Shown here: positions 1-12,989 of the stretch, one piece after another
Position numbering within the stretch: position 1 is the stretch's first letter
How the letters are laid out: the number at the start of each line of letters is the position of its first letter
Translations under genes and position numbers: made by a program
Source: Cruorifilaria tuberocauda
Lineage: Eukaryota > Nematoda > Chromadorea > Rhabditida > Onchocercidae
NCBI GenBank assembly: GCA_013365365.1
Contig: JABVXU010000005.1
Coordinates: 530,420-594,419 of the forward strand
Direction of reading: 5' to 3'
DNA length: 64,000 bases
Notes under the pieces: model-generated
What the model saw: the letters and a program-made list of their open reading frames with translations, nothing else
Told to the model about the DNA's origin: nothing
Databases searched by the model: none

Positions 1-3000
1 ACTGTACTTCTGACTCTATTCGCTATTATTTTCTATTGAAAGATACGTCTACAGCTATGCTGCTTGTTCTGCGACTAAATTGTCGTTATTAAAGATTATC
101 ATTGATTCTGAAAGAAGTTTAAATTATTAGAGAAAAATATTGAGAAGAAAAAAATGGAAGCGACGGGAGTAAAACTTTTTGGTACTTTTATTCTCCACCA
201 TCTTTTAACACAGTCCACTTTCCAGTCCACATCATACTTTCTTTTTACAGCACTTGATTACTTACATAAAAACAGAAAACCTTACAGAATGTTGTTTCGA
301 CAAAGTTTATATAAAGAGAAGAATAGCAGTTCCAAAAAAAAAAAAAACTTTGATTTGTTTGGAAAGCAATTATTGATTAGTACATGCCGAATTATTTTAA
401 CCTATGAAATTTAGGATAGACTAAAAGCTAACAAAATAAGCATAAATAAATAGAGTAAGAGGATTTACTGATCAATCGAAAACTGATTCTAATGACAACA
501 ATCGAAGCAACAATATAATGAACAATTGGGGAGAGTTAAATGAAATAAACAATCGTCGTATCAGTGCATTTATAAATGTTGTTTATGTTAGCCACAACTG
601 CTACTCTCTTCCGTTGGTCACAAAACACGGTGTAAAGTCCGATAGACTAAATGACGTTTGGATAAAAATGGATGAGAAGCTTACTTCTCTGTATTTGTTT
701 AATGATTAAATTTCATTCTATAATTATAAATTTGTGGGTTATAAGAAAGTTTGAAAAAAATTTTTTACCAATATATGTTATCAGGAATATGAGAATTTCA
801 AATTTAAATTCAAACTGATTTAAAAATATAGCGAGAAATTGCATTTTCACTTATTTTCAAAACTTTGCAAAATTTTTAAACAATCTTTTCAAAGATAACT
901 CATTCCTATAGAAAAATTCAATATGCAAAAGCTTTTTATGCTCATCAGAAATGTAAGAAAATGAACAGTGTTAGTTAAAAATCACGTAATATCTTGCGAC
1001 ATAAAGTACAGTTCAATTATTCGGCATATATAAAATTAAAAAAATTAAAAAAATGCTAACTTTTAAGATATCAACAATGATGAAATGTAAATTAATAAAG
1101 CAAAAAAAAAAGGAATGATATTACGGAATTCAAAAAAAAAAAAATAGTCCATTGGAACGATTCACAATAGAAATCTTTTAAAGATAATTCCATTATTCGT
1201 TTCAACGAATATTATATATGTACTCTTTCAAGAGAGATAAAATAAAATGCACTTTTTTTTTCATATGAAATTTGCAAAAAGATATGATATAAAAAAAAAG
1301 AAAATTCAAAATTTATTACATTTTTCCATTTATCAAAATTTCATTCTTTAATTGAGAGCAATAAATTTCGGTCAGCAATTGCAAATCATGCATTATTGTA
1401 GTAACTGTAAATATTTATAGTGATTATTATAATATAATTTAACTATGCAATAGTTTCAATTCAAAGTTAACGAAGAAAAGATAACTAAAAATATTTGCCT
1501 TAAAAATTTTTCAACCAAGATAGATTTATCCTAGAAATTTGGCAATAATTAATTTCCCACCTGTGTCTATTCAATGAATTTGTTTACATTTGGCAGAGGA
1601 AATGCCTTTTCTCATTTTTCATCTATTATTGGCATATGTAATAACGTTTACAGAATAATGAAAATGATTTTACATGAGATGTGAGCGTTAAAGCGTTAAG
1701 AAGAGCTAGAAAAACGAGTTTTTTTGTTGTTTACTTGCGTGTTCACTGACGTAAATCACTTAAAATTACTTTTGAAAATGAAAACTGAGGTATTTATAGT
1801 AGAAATACAAGCTTACACAAATATTCTTCTCACATATCGATAACTTTTCAGTATCTATCAATTTCTACGTGTTATTATCACGCAATATAAGATCAGATTG
1901 CTAATAATTATAAATGTTTTTAAATGGGTAAAATGAGAGAAGTCTATTGAGTGAATAGCAACATTGATTAGATTGAAGATGTCTGTATCTTCTCGTTATT
2001 TGTTACGAAATTTCAAAATTGTTAGCTTAAAAATTCGAGAAAAATGAGAGAAAGAAAAAAGAAAAGTTTAATTCAATTATTGTAAACAGTAAGTAATTAC
2101 TTCAAACCAGCACTACAATAGTATTGTATGTTACGTTGTTGTTGCTTTAAAACGCTGCGTTTTAATTAATGCGATTTGTAATTTAATGAAAATAATGAAT
2201 GTATTGAGTGGAATGAGAAAGAAACGAATGGAAAGAGAATAGAATTTACGTGTAAATATAGAAGAAACTATGACCTTGGATTGGTCAGTTAAGATTGAAA
2301 CGATTACGGAACTGTAATATTATTCCTTGATAAATGTTTTAATTATTACGATAGTAAATTTCATATTACATCGGAAAGTTTTACACTTGTTCAGTTGGAT
2401 ACGAATAATTTTTAATAAGTTAAAACATTTTGAGACACTAAATGAGCGAAACTGAAAATGGGCATATTGTTGTTTTAATTTCGAATCTTTTAATTTTGCA
2501 TAGAAACTGACTAATTTTTTTCTTTCTCAAAGCCTAATTTAAAGAAAATTATAATGTCTTGGAATCTTTAAAGTCTTATTTTTGTTTATATTTCCAAACT
2601 TTCCTTTTATATATATATTAATTTATTATTTATTTTATAAAAAATTGACAGTTCCAGAATTGGATAAGAGTAATTTTCAGTAATTTAAATAATGATATGA
2701 AGAAAAGAATTGTAAATTTTGATTCAAAAGTAAAAGGATAAGAATAATTAGAGAACTTTAAAGTAGTATCAGCTTGCTTAAATCCTATGAAAAATTACAT
2801 ACACCTGGAAGTATTTCTTCCTTTATTTCTTTCCATACTTTCAGTACAAGAAAGAAATAAAGACAGCTTTAAAGCAGCTGTGTGGAAAAGATCGATGTTC
2901 ACTTTCGGATAAATCTAAAATGAGTGGCAGTTGAGCAGTTGATCGATACTGATCATAATTCACGATTGTTACGCCATGCCATATTTATTTGTTTATCTTT

Positions 3001-6000
3001 CTCACCTTCTCATGCAAATTTGCTATTAACTGAATACAAAATTTCATATATATTTTTAAACTGCAAGAAATTACTCTTTCCGCCTTTTTTTTATCAGTGC
3101 TCATTCTCCAAGAAAATATTTGGGTTTAAGCAATAGAAATGATCGTCCATGCATGTTAACTTCATAAATTAGATTTAGTATTAGAAAAAAAAGCATGTTA
3201 AATAAATTTTATAACTTAATGAACAACTTTAGATTTCGTACAGCGAGGCAGGAAATAAGAATTATCCAAAATAAAAATAATAGATCAAAAACGATCACCA
3301 ATGTTGATTAATTTCATGTTGTGAAACAATTTGCGGAATATCGTATCCTATTTCATCAATTATTCGATTAAAATAAATTCAATTACGGAGTATGAATTTA
3401 TAATCTGATCAAAATAATTTGAGACCATGACAATATATGTTGAAGTTTTATGATATTATTTTTAGAAAAACTCGTTTCTGTTCCTTTCTCAACGAAATGA
3501 TAATCACTCAGAGCAGAAATGGACTATTTTCCAAAATGCGAAATCTTGGAGTATATGTACTGAGAAGTATCCATAACGATTTTCAAATCCATGATTTGCG
3601 ATTTAAGAATGACACAAAAAAAGCGAAATCAGAGAGAGACACGATAGGCGATAAACGAGAAAATTTTATTCAACTTTTTAAATCACTACTTATAACGCAA
3701 ACAACTTCTCTGCTCTGATAATGAAAGGTTTCTTACCCGGCCTTCCTATCACCTTGAAATAAATATTATATATTTTCATTACCGATAGATCCACAGCAGA
3801 ATTGAGGAGAAAAATGGAAACTAGTCAAACTTGGATCTTTGCAATTGCAACCAAATATGATGGCGATGTCTCCTCTCTCGTATATTTATTTAATAGCAAA
3901 ATGAGATCACTGCTACCGAGAATTGCGTTCTCTCTTTCGATATTCCGCAGTTAACAGCCAGTTTCGATGGTGATACGAGAGAATTCGCTCTGAGAATGTC
4001 GCAGGACGAGTGCACATCTTACTAAGCATTGCTGGTAATTATGAATTGATCATTTTAGCTAGTATCCTTATAAATATTCAACATTTAACTGTATTTCAAC
4101 ATTTTGAAGACCAAATAACAACAGTTATTGTTTTTTTTAAGTTCTTAACCACGTGTCGTTATTGAACTGATAAATGCAGGCCACAAGCGATAAAAACTAT
4201 TTTAACTAAGCTTCGTGTGTCAGCGACCTGTTAGAATAAAATTCAAGAATATTTGAACAATAGTTGATTAAGCAATGCAAAACATTGATCTGCTAATGAT
4301 ACCAGGAAAATTACGAAGAAATCCCGGGAATGGAGGATGATGTAGCTGCGTAATTCTGAATTGAATGCAATCAGCGGAAAAGCTGAAAATATTTCGTATA
4401 GTGATAATGATTCCAAAAAAACTCAGACCTGTAATACATCAGTTCACTTAAGTAGATTAACTGCAAAAAATTCAGTAACTCATTAATGATTTTAATTTCA
4501 ATTGTTTCATACTTTATTTTTAATTGTTTTTTCAGGCTTAGCTTAAGCTACTTCAGTCATAATCAATTATTCCATTGAATAGCATATAAAACCATCAATT
4601 ACCTTAAATACTATATCATATAGGATAACGAATAATGAGAATGAAAATCTATTACATTATCTTCTGCCAAAGAGTCATCAACAACAGAATTTAATTTAAG
4701 TTGGAAAGAGGTAATAGTGACAAGTAACTATTAATGATACAATTAACTATACCTATCATTAATCGAGAAATACTAACTTCAAAGCAAAAGTTAAGTGTAA
4801 ATTGATTAAAGTTATCATATTCTTAGGAAGTTCATAGCGTCCAGTGCACTTTTAGTGAATCAAATCTTGTGCAGTAACAGCAGTTAGTAGCAGCAAGCAA
4901 TCAACTAGTGACAAGGCCATTCCATTCTACGAGAAATGATTGACGTAGTGGAATTTCCTCGCTTCATTGAAAAAGCAAAAAAGACGATCCATCTTTTTTT
5001 GAAGATAGAAAACGTAAAAAAACGACATTCACTTAAAGCATTTGTTTTTTTATCTGTAATTAAAATGTAAAAATAAAATGTCTTCTTACTTAAACTTTTA
5101 GAAAATGTTGAATGTTAGATTTTCACCTAATAATTTTAACGTCTACAAGAAATTTATTTTTTCGATTAAATTTCTTATAGAAGATAAAACTATTACGTTA
5201 AAATCTAACGAGGCAAATTTTAGAATTTCAACAACCATAAAGAAAAGATCAGAAAAATCGTAAATATCAAAAAGTTCTAGTCGAAGTTTGATTTCATTTC
5301 AGCAAAATCAGCACACTCGTAATGAAAGCACAGTTCCTCATAGTAATTATGAATGAATTTAAATGAACTCATCTAAAAGGCATCGATATAAATGAACCAT
5401 GAAATCGCAAGGAGAGAAAAAGGATTCGTATGTAAGACAGCGAACACTCATCCAATTAAGTAATCAAGTGATGGTGTAGAATCTGAAAGAGGAAAAAGTG
5501 CACGACGATCGTCACCAAACTACAAGGCAAGAGTTGTGGTTGATAGCAATACACTCACGGGTCTTTCAGAAAAGATTGTCTCATCAAATGAAATACTATC
5601 TAAGGGCAGTCTATTACTGCGCATTTCGCTCCATTGATCATTATCAGCAAATCATCAAATGTCAATAAAAACTGCTTAAAAGTATTAATCTGCGAAAATG
5701 GACAAAATCCTATCAACTTTTTCACCGAATGAAAGATGGCTCAAGGACGCAGTGCATTAGTTCACTGAAGCTTTTCACCATTAGTTATTAATTCGAATAG
5801 CAAAAGCGATAAATCAAGCGTCAGTACGAGCAATCCTTCAATTTTCCCAGCTTTCATGATATTGGAAATTGAAATTCTTTGAATTTTAGAAAAATGTCAA
5901 AAAAGATTAAAGCTATTAACTAACTATTAAGCAAATCCATGCAAATCATCTTTTTATCCATCCAGACTAATGATAATTACAAGTTGTAAATTTAATTACT

Positions 6001-6193
6001 TTACTGGGTAAATTGACTGAAAAAATTCACTGCATATATTGTGCGAAAGATAAATAATTTTTAGTCTTTATTTCACTGCAACAGAAATAGTTGGGGAAAT
6101 CTCAAAAACTTCAACAAATCCAACAAAATCACTTTTTCACCGCTGTTGCGATTTGTCTTGTTGCTTTCAAGTCCAAATTACTGACCGAATATT
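1..6193. other. Intergenic, no confident gene
   Basis: This stretch is AT-rich and has no recognisable protein family. The open frames on either strand are within what chance gives at this composition. Two spots are less ordinary: about 3,765-4,025, where overlapping open frames on both strands coincide with higher GC, and 5,277-5,860, where exon-like segments with good splice signals lie on the minus strand (separate entry). A possible AATAAA polyadenylation signal for the neighbouring minus-strand ZCCHC9-like gene is at 6,072-6,067, about 120 bases past its stop. Confidence 0.5.
5277..5689 (-). CDS. Candidate two-exon coding fragment, unknown
   Basis: Two minus-strand segments fit together in phase 0. 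The first, 5689-5618, follows an acceptor reading TTTTCGCAG, encodes 24 residues beginning INTFKQFLL, and ends at a GTAATA donor. The second, 5372-5277, follows a CCTTTTAG acceptor, encodes 31 residues rich in aromatic and acidic residues (NYYEELCFHYECADF inside it), and ends at TAG. I do not recognise a family. The region also has open frames on the other strand (about 5,460-5,640), so strand and reality are both uncertain. It lies downstream of the ZCCHC9-like gene on the same strand. It could be the tail of a small independent gene or chance. Confidence 0.18.
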
Positions 6194-8446
6194 TTATATG
6201 TGGACGATTTTTCTTTCTAATTTTTTCCTCTTCGTCTCGTTAATCACAGAATTGCTTTCGATGAAGAGAAAATCATCATCACCACCAGTAGTGTCGTTCC
6301 TTGTTACAGCAAGTGGTTCTAAAAGATGTGACTTGGATACAATTAAAGAATGGTTTTAAATATCGATAATTATGTATTATCAACATAACTTTTACCGACT
6401 ACTTAAAAACTAATTAAACTATTAAACTAATTATTAATTAAACTATTTTCCTTTTTAATTTATATTTCTCTATGAATTCTCTCACCATTCCTTTTACTGA
6501 GAAAAAAAAATGACTTTTCCCGGTGTAATGAAATTTCATTAATACCTCAAAATATAGTCATACCGCTACGCTAGTCTACTAATTATTTTATAATTATTTG
6601 AATAATTCTACTCAGAAATGTCGTACCTCTTCGATTATTGTCATTAGCACCTTTTCTGAGCGGGCAGTCTTTCTTTAAATGCTTTTGTGATCCACATAAA
6701 TTACATGAGCCTCCTGAAACAAGACAGTGAATACTTGTAAAAGAAATTCGCCGACCAAAATTTCCAATCAAAGCATTTGCTTTGTCTTTTCTTGCAAAAT
6801 ATCACAGGAATAAACCACTTTAGATGGTACATTTTCAAAAATAGATCTTTAGCGATTAATTTCTTTAACTAATCAAAGAGAACGATTTGTATCCTGCATT
6901 AGTTTCAACTGATTTCTCTAATTATTATTTTGTGACTATTTCACATAGTAATTTTACTTTTTACACGAATCTCTATTAAAATCATAATATTCAATTTTTT
7001 ACCCAACTGACTTAGCGTTCTGAAAAAGGAGTTATGAAACCAAAAATGAAAACATCGCTTGAGGAAAAAAATACCCACCATCTGGATATATTCCATTTGC
7101 ATTTTTTTCACAGTCTCTGGAAAGATGTCCTTGCTGCTTGCATACAAAACATGTCGCATATGGAAAACCTACAAACACATAAACATTTGTTTTTAATTTA
7201 ATTAAAAACTTCTAATCAATGTAAATGGAGTAGTGGATTTAGACAAATAAAACAGAAAAAATAAGTATATACAGAAGAATTTACAATGAAGCATTTCCTT
7301 AATCAGATATTAAGAAATCGAAATAAAATAGAGAAACAAATCATCTGAATAAATATAAGAAAATACCGCGAATGTTTTTACGCTGGCAACGCGATGATGT
7401 GTGCTCTGTAGAACCACATTTGAAACAGATGCCGGATCCTATTATCTCGCCATCTTTTTCCGGACATTCCGAAAACTTGTGACCCGTTTGTCGGCAAAAA
7501 AAACAGCACTATAAATTGTCGATAATTAATGCGTATGATGAATATTTTAAGGTCAAACTACCAAATCCACATATTTCCAAAGAAACTTACTAACCGACAT
7601 ATTTCCCTGTTCTAGTTGCCGATTTATTCGACGATTTTCACGCTTTCTCCATCTTTTAACGAGGAGCGCTCCATCTTTATAAGTAATTTTACCACATGCC
7701 ACATATTCGTTTATCAAGTGTTTAATATCATTTAGTGTTTGTTCCTCCATAGAATCCAACCTATCTGACAAACTGTTGATCAGTGGTTCCTGAATTTTTT
7801 TAGAAAATTACCATTCCTTGTTTTAGTTACATTGATACTAAAAAGCAAGAGATACTTCCGGATTTTAAGTATTCAGTAACATATCTTAAATTCACTATAA
7901 CCATAGAATATTGAAGTCGGTCGTATAATTAAAGGACAGAAATTGATTAAGAAAAAATAGAGAGTATAAAGAACACCATGTTAAAATATCGAATGACACT
8001 TAGCATTTCAATTTGTTTCATTAGAAGATAATCATAACGTTAAGAGTGGTCTAGCAAATATTAATAATCTCATTGCAGTTACAGAGTGGCCTTTATTTCT
8101 TGAAGAACAAATAAAAATCTATATAGGAGTCATTCGTATTATTTGTGAAATAATATGTATTCAGCTTATGCTATAAAAGAAATAAAATAAAATATTAAGA
8201 ATTACTTCAAAATTTATTCGAGACAATGAAGATAATCAGTCTTACTCTGCTCTGTTTTTGTTTATTTTGCCATTGCCAACTTCTCCATCTTCTTACTAGT
8301 TTTGCAGCTTGTGATCTTTCCAACTGTCCATCCTTCCACAACTGACGAACTCTTTGCTTCACTTCTTCCAAATCTGTCACTGTGATTAACGATTTGCTTA
8401 ATTTCGACAAATCCTTAAACATAGAATGAACTACAGATAAGTACAT
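6194..8446 (-). CDS. zcchc9: ZCCHC9-like CCHC zinc-knuckle protein
   Basis: Exons, read on the minus strand: 8446-8246, 7789-7595, 7508-7367, 7168-7079, 6713-6627 and 6318-6194. All junctions keep phase and give 279 residues, close to human ZCCHC9 (271). Four C-x2-C-x4-H-x4-C knuckles occupy residues about 134-224: CFFCRQTGHKFSEC, CFKCGSTEHTSSRC, CFVCKQQGHLSRDC and CNLCGSQKHLKKDC. The links between them (GICFKCGSTEH, GIYPDGG before the last) match the family closely. ZCCHC9 proteins are nuclear/nucleolar RNA-binding factors; that role is taken from the family. The start ATG at 8446 follows an in-frame stop directly; a second ATG at 8422 lies just after a TTATCTGTAG acceptor, so a trans-spliced start there is possible. 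The N-terminal 130 residues hold two similar helical segments (see findings). The last exon has no family match of its own; splice phase and an open frame to TAA support it. Confidence 0.88.
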
Positions 8447-11400
8447 TTAAATGGCAAACGGCTTAAACATGTATGTCCCATTGAGACAGTGTTTTATATA
8501 AAGGAATAGTGAATAGAAACCTGAGAGCTCATGAGAGAAGTGATTTCAATATACCGTCGCACTCTTCATACTTTGTTGCAATCTTTTAAACCGAATTAAC
8601 TGGATATTCGTCTTTTCACGCAAACGATTTCTTTAATGATGAGCTAACAAAATGAATAGTTCTGATTAGCATCAATAAGATCGAAATAACACGCGAATAT
8701 GGTCTAACATTTATTAGGATCTCCTTCTCCCACTTTTCTTATGTTAATATGTTCCCTTCCTTTTTTATTATTACCTAACTTCCCGATCTCTCTCTGAACT
8801 CCACAAAACCTCTAACTACCCTTCCTCAGTACCATTCACGTCACTTCTCTTCCCCCATCTTCCAGTAGCTTCCAACAAAGATATGCAGATTTAACTCATG
8901 ACACCATGAAAATAGTTGTCCTAACACCGGCCATATTATTGAATAGGACAATACAACGATGAAGCCAAGAGGAGAACAGTTAACTGTACTTTTCCATAGA
9001 CTTTCAGATTTTATTGGGTCTCATCAAGTTCGAACTTTTGAAATATGAGCTTATTTAGGAATATTATATTATACAATAGAGTAGTAGTTAGGGGCGTTTT
9101 TATTGTTGTTTTGAAGTATGTAAAATGTATTCTAATTTATTTTAAGCATAATTATAATAATTTATTGTAAACAGTTTCCTTCCTCTATAGGCATACTTCT
9201 CTTAGTGTCTTCTACTCTGCGATATTTTTTACGGTTGTTTATAATTGCTAACTCGAAAAGTTTTTGATAATGTAGAATTGGTTACTACTAGATTACGTTA
9301 AGAAATTCTTAGGTTCACTCCAATGTATATAAAACATAAGAACATATATTTAATATTTAATATTCACGGAATACTTGCGATTTATCAAATCAAATGTTCA
9401 ATATCAATGAACACAAACAGTTTTTCCTTTCATGAAATTGAAGATGAAAAAGAAAAATTGAGGGAACAAAAAAAAACAAAATGAGGAAAGGCCGGATTGG
9501 TGAAGCTTTAATACACATGAACTGTATTTCATACATAATACACTTCTCAATCAGAGGATTAGAGTAGTATATCTCCTCCTGCACTTGCCATCTGGTTCAC
9601 GAGGTTACTACCGCCATTAGGTTTCATTAATTTTTTTCTCGGGATTCCTATTGAGCTCAGAAGGAAGAAGTGATACATCTTTTCTTTTTTCTTCGAAATA
9701 ACTATTTCCTTCAATATTTTTTAAACACTGAAGGAAAAAGTCTGTTCAATACTTCTTAAAGTCGTAAATTTTAGGCCGATATTATGGCAATACTTATCTA
9801 ACCCTTTTATCAATGATTCAAACTATCGTTAAAACAGGTTTGGAACCTTCGAAATTCAAGTTTTAAATCACACACTGTAATTTCAGTAGAAGTGAGCATT
9901 CACATAACTAATGTCTGTGATATTGATATTTAATTTGTTCAATCAATAAATAAATCATGATTGTCATTATTGAGACTGTACAGTGGAAAGCTTTAAGCTA
10001 GTAATAATGCAATCTAATCTGATCATCTGTAAACCTAGTAAAACAATATATATTCAATCATTCTGTTCAAAACAAGAATGACTGAAACCTCAGTAATTAA
10101 GTAGGATTTAAATAGGCAAAAAATGGCGGTGCAGATGAGGACAAGAATAACGGATACACTACAAAGATTTGAAAATGAAAACAGGAATTTAGATGTTTCA
10201 AAATCATTTCAGTAAGTTTTATAACGATTTACAAATAAAAGGAGATGCGCTTTGAATACGACAATGCAAAGCAGTAGTTGCAGGAGTTGTACACCGATGT
10301 ATACTGACCGCACAATTCGAAGTGAGTGTTGTTTATCTCTTGGAGGTATATGCATGAGTAGCCTACCTATTCACCTATATTCATTTCTCTTTATAAAAAG
10401 CATGTTAGCCATCAGATCCAGAATATCTTCTTACCACAAAGTTTCAATGATCTCTTGCGGAAGTATTACATTTCAGAAATTGATGAAATTTTTCATACGT
10501 TCAAAACGTAGTATTCAGTCAAAAATAGCCTGGATATATTGCTGACTGGACGAAATCATACTTATTACTACAAAAAGTACTAGGTTAAACAGTTATCAAT
10601 TAGATAAAATTAGCAAAAATATTTCATATGGAATAGGAATATTTGAATTCTTTCAGGATTTAAAAATGGACAGGAAACAATAGGCTACTCATATGAACAA
10701 CACACAACAAAAAAAAAAAAGACTACAATATAAGGATAGTTCAGGAGGCTTAAAGCCTAACTTTGAAATTCAATTTTAAATTAAAAACACATATATTAAT
10801 GAAAAAAGCTTTTTCCTTTCATACAACCCGTCTTCGTCAATAATATGTGCCTAGAGTAGAGAAGAAGCCAGGAAAATATTCTTGTACATGCATAGTTTCA
10901 AGCTAAACACATACACACGCAATAAAGAAAAAAAATGAAATAACAACTCAAGTAATGAAATCTAACCGGTTAATTCAGACATCTTTTTTCAAAATAAAAA
11001 ATATACCGTCGCCTGGAAAAAAATAATAATAAAACCCGTACGGGAGAGTAAATATATCGGCCTGCTAAACATTTGAGTTTTACTCTGCTCGCAATGAAAA
11101 TTCTGGAAACATATTGCCACTGATTTGGTAGTTTATAAATTTATAACATATAAAATTATCATTTCATGATTATTTAAATCTCTTTCTGTCGTATCGAAAC
11201 AAAAAAAGAAATTGCAGCTATCGAATTATTAGAGGCAACTCATAATCTCCACTCATTTTTATGATGAATTATTTTATGACATATTTTAATTCATGTTTTC
11301 TTAATACTTCTAAGTTAAGCGATCTTAATTTGTCCTAATCATTTCTACTACTAATTAATTATTGCATAGTGTTAGAGTGAAGATATTAAAGTTGAAGTCT

Positions 11401-12894
11401 GGAGGAACTTCCACTTTGATTGGTTATCAACAGTTGTAAAATAGATAATTGCTTTTTTCTATGGCAGAAAATCTATCCGTTCATTCACTTTTATTTTCAC
11501 CCTAATGTTTCCAGAACTTTTCAAAACAGCAAAGTGTGTCTCGAGCTATTTGTGTATCCGAGTAATTTATTCTGAAGTACGTTTCTACTACGTTTGGAGA
11601 ATCAGAAGAACTTAAACATTATAGAGAAAATTATCTCAAAGCGGTGTAATCAAAAGAGAAAAAAAACTAAACTATGCATTTCAAATTAGACAGAGAAAGA
11701 AAAATGCAATAGAAATTAGAAAGCAGCAGAGATGATATGAAAAAGGAAACAATTTTTCTGTATGGTAATTTTGGAATTATTGTAGAAGCGACCAATTCCA
11801 TGATTTGAGCACAGAACAAAAAAAATAATAATAATGCAAAATGAAATAAAAAGTAGTGAATTCCTAGACGCGTAAGAAAATTTTGCTTCAAGTTGAATCT
11901 ACTAATTCAAATATTTCACTAAATTGAAAAGTAAAAGTACAGTTCTGTTTAGTTTTTTTGTTTAGAATTTACAATAATTGGACTTAGCTAACGTAGGATT
12001 GTTATCGTTGTTTTAACAACTGTAGACCTAAATAGAAAGACATTGGTCGCAGGACAATTATTTTTCGAAAATGGAAATTAATAAATTTAAAAATATTCGA
12101 AATTCTTTCCAAAAAAAAGATAGGAACTAAATAGTTTTTCACTATAAAAGGGCGACGTAAAAGATGGAAATTCTAATAAAAATAAAGCTCTTCCTGGACT
12201 TACTCCTTTCCAGCACATGCATTCATACTTATCAAGCAAGAAACGAGAGCGAAGAAATCTAACTTAGCATGTTAAAATCAAAAAACAGTGGTTGTAATTG
12301 CTTTTCATCGTTTACACAAATCGATTAACCTGTTCTTGCTACGGAATATAATTCATTTATGAACTTTCTACCAGCTTTCTAGAAGAATCTATAGTCGCTA
12401 AGAAATTTTTTACCAAGACAATGAAATTTATTTTCCAACTACATCCAATCAGTTCAATCATCGACAAATCAATTGATAATAGAATAAAACGTAAATGAGT
12501 CATACTAAGAACCAAACCATCATCCTGGGCAGCTTAAATGATATCTAAAAGTATTGAAATATTCAAATACAATCACTTTTACTTAGATAGGCCTAAAATA
12601 TGGAAGTGATTTTAATGCGAGACAACTGCTATTGCTAGTGCTAGGAAACCTGTTTCAGATAAAATTTAGAATATTTCACTTAAATTTAACTTCGCATAAA
12701 TCCAAGTATGTAGGAAATCAACTAAAAATGAATGTTATTATCGTTTCGCTGATATATCTATCTGCATGGAAATAACGTTTAACGTTATTATACAATTCAG
12801 GTCAAGAATGCATAAAAGCAACTCATTCTTTTAAGGAATGTTTTTCTACACACAAGAATTACAGCAGGAGGAGTAGCTAGAAAGGATAGCATAC
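8447..12894. other. Intergenic, no confident gene
   Basis: This is mostly AT-rich non-coding sequence between two minus-strand genes. It contains a C/T-rich stretch at about 8,720-8,880. A 39-codon minus-strand frame at 9678-9559 starts with ATG and is unlike its AT-rich surroundings (separate entry). Around 10,250-10,550 both strands have open frames, none with a recognisable domain. I see no RNA gene here. Confidence 0.5.
9559..9678 (-). CDS. Small ORF, 39 residues, unknown
   Basis: An ATG-started frame runs from 9678 to a TAA at 9559, and the frame stays open upstream for about 13 more codons. The start is hydrophobic (MYHFFLLSSIGI), followed by a basic patch (PRKKLMK) and a small polar tail ending in GGDILL. 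The hydrophobic start could be a weak signal peptide. No splice signals or homologue support it, and frames of this length are common by chance, so it is a candidate only. Confidence 0.15.
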   Translation of the reverse strand: MYHFFLLSSIGIPRKKLMKPNGGSNLVNQMASAGGDILL

Positions 12895-12946
12895 TGATGA
12901 TGATGACGATGATGATGATGATGATGATGATGATAATGGTGATGAT
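12895..12946. repeat. (GAT)n trinucleotide repeat in lin-29 3' region
   Basis: An interrupted GAT/ATG run of about 52 bases lies 44 bases beyond the last lin-29 stop, so it falls within or just after the 3' UTR. In the transcript it reads as (ATC)n. Its length is probably variable between individuals. Confidence 0.9.
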
Positions 12947-12989
12947 AGCCGCTTCCTAATTTGAAACCCGCACAAAGTAACTTCTTTTT

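Noticed and set aside
3765..4025. Three overlapping coding-like frames, two plus and one minus
   Set aside because: All are under 65 codons and mutually exclusive; higher local GC explains the lack of stops.
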